From Nautilus pompilius (taxonomy: Eukaryota; Mollusca; Cephalopoda; Nautilida; Nautilidae): a DNA stretch of 64,000 nt. The stretch lies in NCBI GenBank assembly GCA_018389105.1, contig JACATO010002730.1, forward strand, positions 1,222,501 through 1,286,500, given 5' to 3'. The notes beneath the pieces are model-generated. The model had not been told where the DNA came from, did no database searches, and saw only the letters and a program-made list of their open reading frames with translations. Position 1 is the stretch's first letter. Each line of letters begins with the position of its first letter. Position numbers and translations under genes: made by a program. This document shows, in pieces, positions 13,671 through 26,134 of the stretch.

Positions 13671-16600
13671 GTTATTAAAACTTTTGATATATAAGTGAAG
13701 TTAAAAATTTACAGAGGCTGATAATTCTGGACCATATTCGTTGGTGATTTAAATTGAATGGCATGTTTTTCAGTAATTATTATTAAAATCCAAACTATGA
13801 TAAATACAGTTCACTAATGACGTAAATCTATGGACATTTATCTTCTAGCATGTTTCCTTCCAATGATTGATGCAATCTGAGTGAATAGTGGGCCTTTAAA
13901 ACAATGTGACCGTTTTGTATTTTATAGGCCACATAATCAGTGAAACAGGTTAATTTTCAAAGTGTATGAAATATTTTTAAAAATTTAATTCATTTTAAAA
14001 TTATAATTTTATGATCTTATTTTCAGTAGCAATCTGAAGAAAGTGAAATTCCAATAATTTCTTTCTATGCTGATGCACTTTAAAATCAGATCTAATAGTA
14101 CAGTATAATGAAATAATGAAAAAGAGACTTTTAGTTCACTTTAGTGTTTAATCTAGTATTAAACTTTAAAATTATATTCATGCACTCTTGAATTAATTTT
14201 AAATCCTAATGTTAAGCTGTAACTTGCTATTTTCATTGACTGTTATTTCTCGTATACTTTATCTTGAAGAACCTCGATGATATAACTATTAAAAATAACA
14301 TGAATTACACACTAGAGAAATCCACCTACTAACATCTTGAACTCAACGCCATAAAAGAATCATCAGATGGTATTAACACTCTAAACAAGACACTAACCTG
14401 TATGCAAATGTTACTAAAATTTTACATAATATCTTCACAAATATTTGGAACGTATGTAACTTGTTAGTTTTTAAAATAACTGTATTTTTATTTGAATTTT
14501 AAAAATGATGTTTAATAGTTTGTCCACTGTTTATTTTAACGCCGATATTACACGATGTTACACCACGATAAACACCTTAAGCATTTTACTGTGATGATAG
14601 CCTAAAGGATATTTTAAGATAATGCGCGATTGATGTAGTTGTCATGGTATTTAAAGATGTTCACTATTTACTGTAAATTTGGCAACATAAAATGGAAATA
14701 AAACTAAAATAAACTAATTTGAAATTTTATTATTTTCACGTGGGAACTATGGTATTTTGGTTAAAGGGTTGTATAATGGCTGAAAAACACAATAGTACTA
14801 TTAAATTTTGAGTTCAGCAAGAAAAAATATGAGTAATTTTTGGGCTAATTAGATAAGTAAAATGTTTTGCGTTTGATTATGAAAGAAACTGTATAAGATA
14901 ATATATAATTTTGCAGTTTCACGATGAGTCACGAAAGATGAAAAGACAGAATGTTTCGTACATTGTACTGTCTAATTTTGCACGTTAAAAATATGAAATC
15001 TACTCTTGAAACTTGGTGAATTCCGCATCAGAAGCGGTTCGATTGCTTCTATGACTACTACCAGCGATGTCTGTTCTAATAATGGGATGAATTAGACGCA
15101 GGGTAAATTGAAGCGTTTTATAAATCTTTCAGTTAAAATCATTGATGGACATTATGAACACTGATAAACAGTCAGTAAACATCCACCGCGGTCGGTATCC
15201 GAAGCGTAACAATGGATCGAGCTTGGCGCGTGCGCCAAAAAAGTGAAGACGATGGCGATGTTGACTTTTCTCAGTGTGGTGTCATTCAACTGATACGCAT
15301 TAGGGTTTCGGCTATGATGCAGCGCGGCAGTTGGAACTACACAACTCATTAAAGAAAGTAGAATAATTAAAAATTTTAATATTAAAATGACGTCTTTAAA
15401 ATCCCTAAAATTATTTTAGTGCATCAGAAAAAAAGCAGAGGCAGAAATATACCATCTGAAGCAAATGACAGTTTGTCTTATGACAGACTGTGTATTTTAA
15501 TATTTATGTCTATTTATATCCTTGCAGCACTTTTTTGATTCTCTACAATTTTTGCAACTCTTAAGAAATTTTTAAATACTGACTAAACTTATGGACTGGC
15601 AAGGTGCGACACGATATGGAAGAAATAAAACTTAATTGCAGGAATTTTATTGCAAATTTTCTTGCATGGATATTTATATTTAAAATCGTTACTAGCTGAC
15701 TGCGCGATTACAAGCCTCTAATAATGTTAATAACCAAACGCAGAATTGTCTCCGAACATTAAGTTAAGGATCTTGGATCTGCTAATTATTTTAATAAGTA
15801 ACTGGTGATAAAAAGTTTCTCTCGAGCAAAGAAAGATAAATTTTTTAATTTCTTTTTTCTATATAACAGTTATCAAGTATTCGTGTTGAATTTGATTGCT
15901 TCATTTTTAAGTTCCTGGTATTAAATATATATATTTTTTATTTTCTCACGCATGCCAATAACAAAACATTTACAAATTAAAGTGTATGGTTCTTGAATGA
16001 AAAAAATATGGTAGGAAAAAGTTACTTTAAAACGTTTTATGACCAGCGAGTTAGATTAGCGTATATTTCGCTCGCTGATAGTTTCGAGCTGAATGTGATG
16101 TCTGGCGTACTTTTCCTTGCTGTCTAGAACATCTCCGCTCTGTTTGAGTTTTAGTAAGTACTAGATTTCCTTAAACTTATTATGGGAGAAGTTTACAGTT
16201 TCATTTAGTGTGAGTGGTCAGAGTTCGTCTTTTCATGTGCCACAATTTTTAGTGATGCGACTCACCAACTCTTCCCTATGTAAACAGTTTCAGACTCCGT
16301 TCAGCAGATTTACAAGATAATATCCTCATTTTCAATTTTTCGATGTTTAAACTTATGTATATTTATTTTCTTTAATGTTCGAATAATTTATATCCAACTC
16401 ATATTAAAAGCTAATGAAATGATACAATAATCGTCAGGCATAATAATGTACACACTCATCAATCAAGTTGAATCAATTTACGGTTGCTTTCGTATTGTAG
16501 AAAAATATTCCTCTTTTGTCTCATTGATAAGTTTTTAATTATGGCATAACGAATAAATTGCGACAGATGGTTCACTGACTACAGACAAGCCTCTAGAGAT

Positions 16601-17691
16601 ATGAAAGCAAGGGTCATTAGCAGAATTCAACAATGATGCATTTTAAGTAGGAGTTGCATGAAATCGTCTTGGTGTATGTACTGTTCTCATTGAGGTATCC
16701 GATTCCATCATGTACGGAAAATGATTTCATATATATAATAAAAATATTCTCAAATAGTCAGTATGTAAATTTTATACTGAATCTTTTAAGTACATCTTGG
16801 AGTGGATGCATTTGAAAAAAAATAATATTTTACAATTAGACTAATTGCTTTTTATTTTAAAAATATGAACTGAGTTGTAAGTTAGATAGCCATACACATT
16901 TAACAGTAACTGTACTATTAATGTTACTTTGAAATACGCATGAAAAAGAAAAGTAAGCTGGTTGTTTGTGGTACAAATCACTTTTGCTACGTCAAGTTTT
17001 GGCATCTGCTGAGGATGAGACTGACAATTAGTAATATATATATATAGTATTGTGTTCGTGTTTAGAACTTATTGCATTGGATTGATAAAATCGTTTTCTT
17101 ATATTAAATATCCTAGGTGCAGTCCTGTCAGTGAAGCTAAGGAACACTTCCGTTTACAGAAGTCATTAGAAGGTAGAACACCTAAAGTAAAACTGAGAAA
17201 TAAAAGCTGACAAGAAATCTTCTGAGTATAGAAAAATAAATTTGTTCTACCATTTTATTTTACTGATTGTCGTAGAAAATTCTGAGTCATTATGGACATG
17301 GCATTAGTTTATACTGCTTAAAGTGTATACCATGTAGGGTCGGTATACTTTTTTATTATTTATTTATGTTGTCTTAGTTTGGTGAATTTCCTTGAGTTGT
17401 TTGCATGTAACAAATTTATAAATGCAGTTAATACTTTCTTTTATTAAAATTATATTATAGTCTAAATGGTTTGTGAGTTATTTTTTGCAGAAAATTTTCC
17501 AAGAACTTATTTCTTCACTTTTTTAGATGTTTCTGATTGCTGCTTTTAGCTTATTTTTTCAATTCTATTTATAAATCTATTTTTAGATCATTGTTTGATA
17601 AAGGATTATAGGCAAACCTTTCATTACAATGATAGTTTCGCGCAAATTAAATTATCCAAACAATCACAATGTAAGGGAACGTAGCTAATAA
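13671..17691. other. AT-rich intergenic DNA
   Basis: No gene or classifiable repeat seen. A GC-richer segment at about 15010-15350 has an open frame of 65 codons on the minus strand (15152-15349) with no recognisable domain. Confidence 0.55.
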
Positions 17692-17694
17692 TTA

Positions 17695-19055
17695 CACTGG
17701 GCAACAAAATTAAATGTATTCTACTCATTATGAATGCAAACCAACTTTTTTAGACTAATTTTTCATTCTGGTTTCAAAATTTCACTCCATTTGTATGCAG
17801 CACATATCAGTTTTTCAGTAGATACATGTAAATATTTACATATTTGTATATATAAAATCATTAACGTAATAAATAAGGACATATTATTTTTAGAAAGTAA
17901 ATGAGTTTCTTGAGTTAAAAATCATCACTATCATTCTACAAAGAGTGAATACACAAAAAATGGGTCAGACAAAACAGACAAAGTTAGAACAACAGAGTGA
18001 GAAACATTGTGATTTGGATTTCCTGCGGTGTTCCTGATCTGGTTGATCACGGTAAAGTGTCCAGCAGTAGTCAGCCAGCATACTGTCATTCCAGAAGCCT
18101 TGGTACCGTTTCTCCATAGCACTAATGTCCTGGTGAAATCTTTCACCATGTTCATCAGACACTGCTCCAAGGTTATCTGCGAAGAAATCCAGATGGGAGT
18201 CCAAGAAGTGAACTTTCAGTGACATGCAACAACCCATTGCTGAGTAACATTTCAGAAGATTCCTGATGCTATCCTTGTAGTTCATTGCCTTCTTGTTGCC
18301 CAAGAAATTCTCACAGATCCAATTGAAAGCATTCTAGGAAGGCAGTTCCAGTTCATCCAGTGTTGTCTTGAAGTTGACATCTTTGAATACTTCTCTAATT
18401 TGGGGTCTGACAAAGATACCCTCTTTCAACTTCGCCTGTGTGATTTTGGGAAACTTTTCTACAATATACTTAAACCCTCTGGCATTTCTCTTCCCTAGTG
18501 TCTTTACAAACTGTTTCATCAGTCCAAGCTTTATGTGCAAAGGAGGCAATAGGATATTACATGGATCTACAAGAGGTGTATTCTTGACGCTAGACAGTCC
18601 TGACTGGTATGATGTTCTTGTCTGCCAATTTGATTCCGAATAATGTCTGTCAGTTGCCCGACTATCCCGTAGACACAAGAAACAATAGTATTTTGTGAAA
18701 CCTGCCTGCATTCCCATTAACATCAGACCAATTATGATTGGACAATTTGATATGTTGAAATACCTATTTCATCAGACAAAACTTGATTGGTTAATTTAAG
18801 ATGATGAAATATTGCATCTGAACTATGCAGCATTGAATAGTGTAGTTTATTTTAAGGTATCTCTCCATGATGTAAATGAAATACATGCATACACGTCATT
18901 AATTGGAATTTCTATATAATGCAAACCAAAAATCTTTCTCATCTTTAAAACTGTACGTGATGTCAAAAAACTAATTGTATATTTGAAATCAGCAATAAAA
19001 ACTACACTAAGTACACCTTGACATATGCTTGATGAAAAATACTTGTTGACCAGTG
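17695..19055 (-). mobile_element. CACTG-ended DNA transposon, copy A (internally deleted)
   Basis: The 1361-bp copy is bounded by CACTGGGCAACAA at its left end and by TTGTTGACCAGTG at its right end (12 of 13 positions paired). It is flanked by TTA at 17692-17694 and 19056-19058, a 3-bp target duplication. Reversed, it aligns with copy B (31886-33804) from end to end. It lacks the segment corresponding to B 32231-32778, which removes the transposase start and N-terminal half. Both sides of the missing piece carry ATG in copy B, and one ATG remains in copy A, so the deletion fits microhomology repair. It is a non-autonomous derivative of the same family. Confidence 0.92.
17965..18723 (-). pseudogene. 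C-terminal part of CACTG-family transposase (copy A)
   Basis: Translation begins at the junction ATG left by the internal deletion. It runs MQAGFTKYYCFLCLRDSRA, then LHIKLGLMKQFVK at 18519-18560, then a single TAG at about 18334 where copy B has a Trp codon. It continues in frame through GNKKAM, MSLKVHFLDSHLD and GERFHQDISAMEKRYQG to about 17965. Only one nonsense change interrupts this part, so it is better preserved than the same region of copy B, which is frameshifted at the MEKRYQG position. The CFLC pair and the GERFHQD acidic/His block are the family's likely metal-binding and catalytic residues. Protein function is inferred from the transposon ends, not from a named domain. Confidence 0.85.
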
Positions 19056-19058
19056 TTA

Positions 19059-19629
19059 TTTAAACTTTCTACAAGGCTTAATGTTAGGAAATGCTATCTG
19101 GTGAAAAGGAACGTAACTAGAATGAAACAGTAGCGATTATGTTAACAGTTATACTTTCTATTACAATAAAACAACACGTATAAGTATTCTTTTATTATGA
19201 ATTTCTACTTTTTATCTCCTTATATATTGCACACTTTCACAATATTTAGTAATAATGTTAAAAAGAAAAATCAAGTAAATAAAATAAGAAATGGATCTGA
19301 TAAATACATTGCGTCAAAATATTTATAAAGAATGCTTCAGCTATGCATGGATTCACAGTATTCCTTTTGTAACTTTCAGATTTTAAAATTTTAATTGAAT
19401 AACATACAATAAAATTGTGTCATAATTGTGTGACAGCCTTTGAAATGTTACATATTTGACATATTATTTTATTTGTGCAGCCTGTTGCTTGTAATAAGCA
19501 TATGACTATTAAAACATAAGCAAGTAAGACAAGTTTATGAAATAAATTTTTTCATTCAGTTTTTTTTTAAAAAATCAGACTAATCTAACGTATGCTTCAC
19601 AAATTATCGGTGATCCCTCAGGTATACAG
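19059..19629. other. AT-rich spacer
   Basis: Nothing recognised between copy A and the SINE-like segment. Confidence 0.6.
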
Positions 19630-19840
19630 AGAGGCGATGCAGTTAGCGAATGACCATTTTACTATATTAGGTAGCGAGCCGCGTGTTCGACCCTTCTAGC
19701 AGGAAACCTGGCTAGGGACCCTATCATACGAAAAAGCATGCGATGAAGCAGTAATTTCCAGATCTAATCCTGTTTTACGATATCGGATAAAACCTGAGCA
19801 ACCGCGGAAATAACATATGCCGACAATTAAAATTATATGT
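19630..19840 (+). mobile_element. tRNA-derived SINE-like element
   Basis: A tRNA-like head has a box-A-like stretch at about 19640-19652 (GTTAGCGAATGACC) and a box-B-like GTGTTCGACCC at 19683-19693, at tRNA-like spacing. A non-tRNA body follows to about 19840. The segment is richer in GC and CpG than its surroundings. Both boxes deviate from consensus and no A-tail or target duplication is clear, so this is probably an old copy. There is no second copy in the window to confirm its borders, which are approximate. Confidence 0.5.
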
Positions 19841-21214
19841 TTATCAAACGAAAACAGTGTTAACTACCATTCCAACACGTAAGAGCAAAATGCCGTGGCA
19901 AAATCAGATAAGCGATGTGTTAACCATGTAACCATAAATTGTGTTTAGGTTATTACCCCGGGCATTTTTTTTATTAATACAGCCATATTTTATGTAATAA
20001 CTGTTTAAACAGTTTTTACATAGTGTTCAGTAAGTTTTCAAAATAAAGCCTTTTAACTCTTGTCTTCCTTCCAATAGTTTCACAAAGAATTCACGTTGGC
20101 TGGAGTTATATTTTTGTCCACTCAATTTAGTTCTTCCCTTGAAGTTTATTTGGATACAGATCCATAGATTGCAAAGATTTTAAGCAGTTAAACCTATTCT
20201 TTTCTAGAAAGATAATTTTACATTGAACTTTTCGAAATACTTCAGATAATGTATTTTTTTCTGTATAAATCAAATGCTTATCAAACGATTCCCCATTTGT
20301 ATAGAATGATGTTGCAGAATATTGTGATATTTACCTTTTGTAAAATCCATGAATATTTTTCAATACGCCAGCTAAAAAAAGTAAATATCTCTTCCATTAA
20401 TATTTTTTGCATCATGGATACTTGCAGAGAAAACGCATCTATATTTATACTTATTTTCGGTATTCTTAGCAACATACTGCCGTCGTTTAGAATGAAATAT
20501 GTAAAAGGTGCTCTCATCCGTCTACAAATCATTGCTTAATTGCTCCAAGGTGTAGTTTCAGTGCTGTTTAGCCGCGTAAAATCACTATTTTTACTACATA
20601 TGATAATCTCATTACTGCCAATCAACAAACTTCTTTTATTTGGCTTTGGTTAGTAGAGACTTTGCTGCAGGTGGACAGAGGAATTAAGGTTCGAATATAA
20701 GTGACTATCGGCTTAGAAAGGATTTTCCTATTATATTCGAACCAGAAACCTATCTTCCCGTTCTGTGCTTTCTTATATTTTTCTTCTACGACTCATTAAA
20801 TATTTCACTGAATCAGATGACTATTTTAAACAAAGGTTGCGTCCTTTTCCGTGCAATTCTTTCCATAATTTCCCATTGGGAATAGCTAGCTTTACGAACG
20901 GCAATGCTGGAAAACATTGGTTCTTGTGAGATTTCATTTTCAGGTGTTTTTTTTCATCTGCCAATAAAAGCAAAAAAGTCATCAATAAGGGTGTCAATTA
21001 ACATATACAGTAAAACATAGGATTAGCTACAAACATTCTAATTAAGAGACGATATTGGAAAACCTTGATAACACCCTTCCTTAGATATGAACTAAATATA
21101 ACATTCATAAAAATAATTTTCTGGTTGCATAATAACGCAAAACATCTTGAGGTAATAGCAACGTCATAACAAACAATACATTATTAATAGGATTTTCACT
21201 ATAAACTACTTGTT

Positions 21215-21218
<4 letters not shown>
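19841..21218. other. AT-rich intergenic DNA
   Basis: Overlapping open frames on both strands at 20249-20539 have no domain similarity that I recognise. No repeat identified. Confidence 0.55.
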
Positions 21219-21304
<86 letters not shown>

Positions 21305-21319
21305 TAATAATAATAATAA
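21219..21319. repeat. (TAA)n microsatellite
   Basis: About 33 TAA units with one interruption (ATATAA) near 21301. Third large array of this unit in the window. Confidence 0.96.
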
Positions 21320-24300
21320 GTTATGATTATTCATTTGTTATTTTTTGTCAAACATCAAGAAAAAATCATTGATAAATTGATGTTAAGTGCTATCTCTTAT
21401 CTATACTTTTCTTATTTTTTTATTATTGTTAAATTAATATAACCACAAGAATGCATAAAATTATTTTATGGAGACTAACTTAATTTTTGGTGAGACTTAA
21501 TATTTAATACTATTTAAAACTTCCTCGCATTTTATTGCTTTTTTTCTTTTTAAATCTTTTAAAAATAACAACATTGAAATGATTGTGTAGAATCTCCTTA
21601 TATTGGCTTAAACATCATGACATTTCCTGCCTTAAAAACAAAACCAAACGCCCAGAACTATTCAAGCCACCGAGCACTTTTAAAATGAAATTCTCAGCAT
21701 TCACTGCCATCCATTAATTTTTTAGTAGTTTACATCAGATGTCAGAATGTATAAATCTGTTCTTGTCTTCGTTTGGCTGGAATCTGCTTCAAGGGAATTG
21801 ATTATGAAATAATGGCGTACACAACTTTCTGCGATGTTTAGTGTGTAGGATTTCTTGGCAATGCTATCGTTTGCTGTCACTGGTTTTACAGATATTCTGA
21901 AGGTTTTAATCATATAATGCTTACATGTTATATGTTTCAGTACTGTATTTTATGAAAACGACATTCTACACAAAATCTATATATAACAAGAATTTCAACG
22001 TTTCAAAATAATTTTAGCATAGTTCCAAATATTCTTTTTTTCACATGTATTTATAAACATTTAAAACCTAAATTTATTGAAAACAAATATAAAATACAAA
22101 AAATGTGAATAATTTTAAACAACAATTTTGAAAAGAATACAAAATTCTATTTTTAATGTATTTATTTGTAATAATAGAAATAAATTTTCTTATTTTACTG
22201 TTACCTTAATGGTACCTTTTAATTACTTTATAAATATCAGCAGATCAACACAGGATACTTTTGGAAAGTGTATAATCATTCTTTCTCTTTTAATACACAT
22301 ATCATATTTCTCAATTGCTACTGTTTTTATTGCCAACTCTTTTCCTGATTGGAATACTATAGCATAAAACATTCGTAATCTGACAAATTTTACTATTAAA
22401 TACAGAGAAAACAGAAATGCTTACCGTGTACGAATCACACGCGCACTAGGATACCCGATAATTTTTCAACCAGAAATATTTTCAGTCTTCTTTGATTTTA
22501 CTTATATGCTAACGGATATATTAAATTGATTCAATGGTGACATATTGTAGAATAAAAGGAGAGTCACCACTGTTGAATTTTGTATGAACATAACTGTATT
22601 TTTCAAAACATCTATGAAATAAACACAAGAGAAAATATTAATATGTATAAGTAAAGAAGTGAAGTGTTGGACATCGATAAAATGCTGTCACGTATGCTAC
22701 ACTTTCTGAATGAAAAATACAGGCAAAGCAGGACATATAGTATCGCAATCTGGTCACCAAGACATTTCGAATTTATTCTCGTAGCATTTTCTTGAATAGA
22801 AAATCTTTGGAAAGCAAAAGAAGTGTAAAAATGCTGTTTAATTTTCCAATTCTTCCTGTTATTGCGTTTACCGCTTAATGACTAATATTCCTTAGAATTT
22901 ACAAGATATTATGTCATGTAACACTTTATTAGGTATAGTCAAAAGCATAAAAACCAACGCTTACATATGTCAGCCGCGGATACGGTAAAATTTATCAGAA
23001 AGGATTTAACATTTCTAAATATTAACGGAAACAGTTTATCGTTTGGCTTTTGTCTCTGAATGGCTACCAGTACGCAAATGTATACTTTCATCAAATTACC
23101 ATCTCTCAAGATGGCACATGCAAAAAACATAATGTTTGTGGAAAGTTATTTATCCCTGGATGCAGTGGTAATTTCAGAGTCAACGTCACGTTGACAATTG
23201 TTTTATATATATGTAGAACCGTCGTTATTATTGGAAAAGGAACAGGTGGTGCGCTATCATTCATGTCCAGTTCATCAGCCTTTATGAAAACAAAAATTAC
23301 AAACTAATTAAACAAGCTGATCTATTGCTAACAAAGGCTTTATACCATTTGTCTTCAAGTATCTCTGCGATAGACATAATCGTTCAAGTAATTGAAAAAA
23401 TATTAAATATTAGTTTTCTGCGAGGTTACTTTTAATATTTTTATTGTTCTATATTTAAATATTTCTAGCGTAAGTTTTAAAGTTTTCAAAAAGGAAAAAA
23501 ATATTTTTAGAAACCACAGAACGGCGATCATTATTAAGAAAAAACCTAAAAACAAACAAAAACATAAACGCCATGGAAATTTTCGAGCAGTCTCTCCATT
23601 ATCAGACAAAAAATATCTCAGGTGAAAGAGATATATACAATAAACAGAAAAAAATAAAGATTTAATAACTTTGCTAACATGGAAAAATAAAATAATAATA
23701 GTGTAACATATGAAATTTATACATTTAAACCAAAGTAAAACACTGATATTTAAAACTTCGGTATATCTGATTTGTTTGCCATTTTATTTCAGTGGAAAAA
23801 ACATTTTGTGCGACTGTACATATCTCTAATAATGCAGATAATATTTTTTCGATTCATACAATATGGGGAGATTGGCATTCGATGTAATCAATAACATAAG
23901 ACTGATATCTATTAGAAATATTAATTCTGTCATAGAAAGGGTTGAATAATCCAAATTTGTTTGATTATTATAAGAGATTATGCGTTCTAAGCATAAAATA
24001 AATTTGATTATGTAAATAACTCTTTTTATTGAATGATATAAAATTCAAGGTAACGAATGACCAAAGATACAACATCTTTAGGTATAGGTTGCAAAGGAAA
24101 TTGGGGGAATTGTAATTTCAACAGTATATTATAGAAAGAGTACTGAATAACAAGAGAAGAGAAACATATTCTGCATTAATTTAGAATATGTACAATAGGA
24201 GAATTAAATTTAAACCATGAAGACCAAACTCATCGGTTCTAAAGATTAAAATTGACCAAAGTTACGTTTATAAAAGTAATTCACAATTGGTCGTCAAACC

Positions 24301-24527
24301 AATGAATGTAGGATTCCTAAAATAGAAATAGTAACATCATCTATACAAAAATATGAAAAAGTGTATCGAGAAGAAAAAGTTTATTATCTTTGTCTTGGTA
24401 AATATTTAGATAGGATGTAAGTGAAGTCGGATTTATAATTCATTAGTAGATAAAGAAAATGGAAAAATATCAAATGTTTCCTGCACAAGAGAAGAGGGTG
24501 ATAAAGTGTTCATAGTTTAGTGACAAA
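21320..24527. other. AT-rich intergenic DNA
   Basis: No classifiable feature. An 85-codon frame at 23050-23307 contains three Cys within a short span (TCKKHNVCGKLFIPGC) but has no match I recognise and no supporting context. Confidence 0.55.
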
Positions 24528-24529
24528 TA

Positions 24530-24760
24530 CACTGCCAGACAAGAGTTGGAACATTTGCTGTGAAATTGATATTTGAGCTCCACCGTTTTAAAAAAACGCA
24601 TTTAAATACCAATCACATCGTTTATTATATGCACAAAATAAGATTTTAGAATGTATAACAGCAACACATGCTATATGTTTACCTTTTCTCTGGAAAAAAA
24701 TATTTGAATCGGCAATGTCCGATTTGTACCGCGACAAAAGAGTTGGGACAGTAAGCAAAA
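24530..24760 (+). repeat. Tc1 copy at 24530: left IR/DR arm
   Basis: Outer direct repeat from about 24538 (AGACAAGAGTTGGAACA), inner at 24723-24760 (TTGTACCGCGACAAAAGAGT). Inverse of 25902-26132. These are presumed transposase-binding sites. Confidence 0.88.
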
Positions 24761-24931
24761 CCATAAATATTTTCAACATTCAAACTTCAATCGAACAAAA
24801 GCAAGGGAATGATCAAATGATTAGTAGTGGGTGGCGTATCCACTATTTTCGATCACTTCTCGAAAACCACAGGTCATGGATTCGACCAAACGAAAGGCAT
24901 TCTGAATTGGCCATTTCCTGCCGAACTGGTC

Positions 24932-25806
24932 TTAGTTGAGATTCTTGTGTTTGGCCACCTTGGACTTCAGCTGCTTACAGGCATTTTCGATTGGGTTGAG
25001 ATCCGGAATTTGGAGCGCCAAGCGCATGACATCCATTCCTAGTTGGGTGGTGAGGGAATTGACGACTCTGGCAATGTGGATCGGGGCATTATCTTGATGA
25101 AAGACGGCGGTGACTGGCATGTTCTCGTCGATGTACTCGACGACGACATTCTGAGTAAATTTCAGTAGGTCTGGACGATCGCTGTACCCCTGATCAACTT
25201 GAGAAGGCCTGGTCCCGCCACGCTCATACACCCCAGACCATCAACGATCCTCCTCCGACCTGTACCGTCGGTCGGGTGCACTATATATTGTATTTTTCCT
25301 CATGATATCGTCTAACATATACTCCGTCAACACTGTGAATGCGCATGATCATCATTTTCTCGGAAAAGAGAACTCTAACCCATTAAACTTTGGTCCATAT
25401 TTTTAGCTTTAGCCCATGCTATGCGGATGCGCCTGTTCTTGTTGCTGATCAATGGCTCTTTCTGGGCGTTTCATTCAAAGAGATTCCCCTCGCATAGACG
25501 ACGTTGAATAGTGCGACTGGAGACATTCACTCCACTCAGGGAGGCGCGAATGGCCGTCGATGTCAGGAAACGATTGGCCCTGGATTTGCGAGAAATGAGA
25601 CGATCCATTTTGTTGTCACATTTGCGCGGTCTTCCGATTCGCATTTTTGGTTTCATGTTTCCAGTCTTCTTGTACTGCTTCATAATGGGATTTAAAGTGC
25701 TTTTCGGGCAACTGAGTTGATTGGCTATCTCCCGACAAGACAGATTTTCTTCGTGGTGCTCAACTGTGAAGTCTCTGATTTCAGACGACGTTGTCTTGCC
25801 AGGCAC
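24932..25806 (-). pseudogene. Tc1 transposase pseudogene (DD34E type)
   Basis: The start is the ATG at 25806, preceded by the inner repeat arm. Residues 1-111 (25806-25471) form the paired-like DNA-binding region: a first helix-turn-helix, a GRPRK AT-hook-like linker, then a second helix-turn-helix. A stop follows, then frameshifts to about 25232. The last open part (25231-24932) has HQDNAPIH with the second Asp, and PDLNPIEN with the Glu 34 residues later. The first catalytic site reads FSEKM where FSDEKM is typical, so its Asp appears lost. The expected NLW after the Glu reads NAC. The gene is non-functional. Confidence 0.9.
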
Positions 25807-25901
25807 AGTGCAAAAATGATCTTAAGTGGTCTTAGATGATGAGATTCTATTTATTTGATCCTTTAAAAATGAATATATTGAGTGGAATAAATGTATGTAC
25901 A

Positions 25902-26132
25902 GATTTTGTTCACTGTTCCAAATCTTTTGTCGCGGTACAAATTTTACTGTGCTAATTTAAATATTTTTTCAGGCAATAGATACACATATGACATTCTTTG
26001 TTTTCACACATTGTAAAGGCATTTTTACACAACTTATGGACAATAGGATGGCTTTCTGTATGCAAATGTATAAACGAGGGAGTTCAAATATCAATTTCAC
26101 AGCAAGTGTCCCAACTCTTTTGTCCTGCATTG
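25902..26132 (-). repeat. Tc1 copy at 24530: right IR/DR arm
   Basis: Inner direct repeat at 25902-25941, containing TTTTGTCGCGGTACAAA, and outer repeat at about 26106-26125, containing CCAACTCTTTTGTC. Mirrors the left arm at the same distances. Confidence 0.88.
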
Positions 26133-26134
26133 TA

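Larger units (their letters stand above)
24530..26132 (-). mobile_element. Tc1-like element with long IR/DR arms, dead
   Basis: The 1603-bp element is flanked by TA at 24528-24529 and 26133-26134. Each end carries an arm of 231 bp, mirror-symmetric in length. Each arm has an outer and an inner copy of a GACAAAAGAGTTGG-type motif, so it has the inverted-repeat/direct-repeat layout of Tc1 families such as Sleeping Beauty. The enclosed transposase gene runs on the minus strand and is broken. The arms match best at their outer and inner direct repeats and have drifted apart between them. Confidence 0.93.

Noticed and set aside
20249-20539. 96-codon frame and its 83-codon antisense as a coding locus
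   Set aside because: Opposite-strand open frames in AT-rich DNA, no motif, no context.
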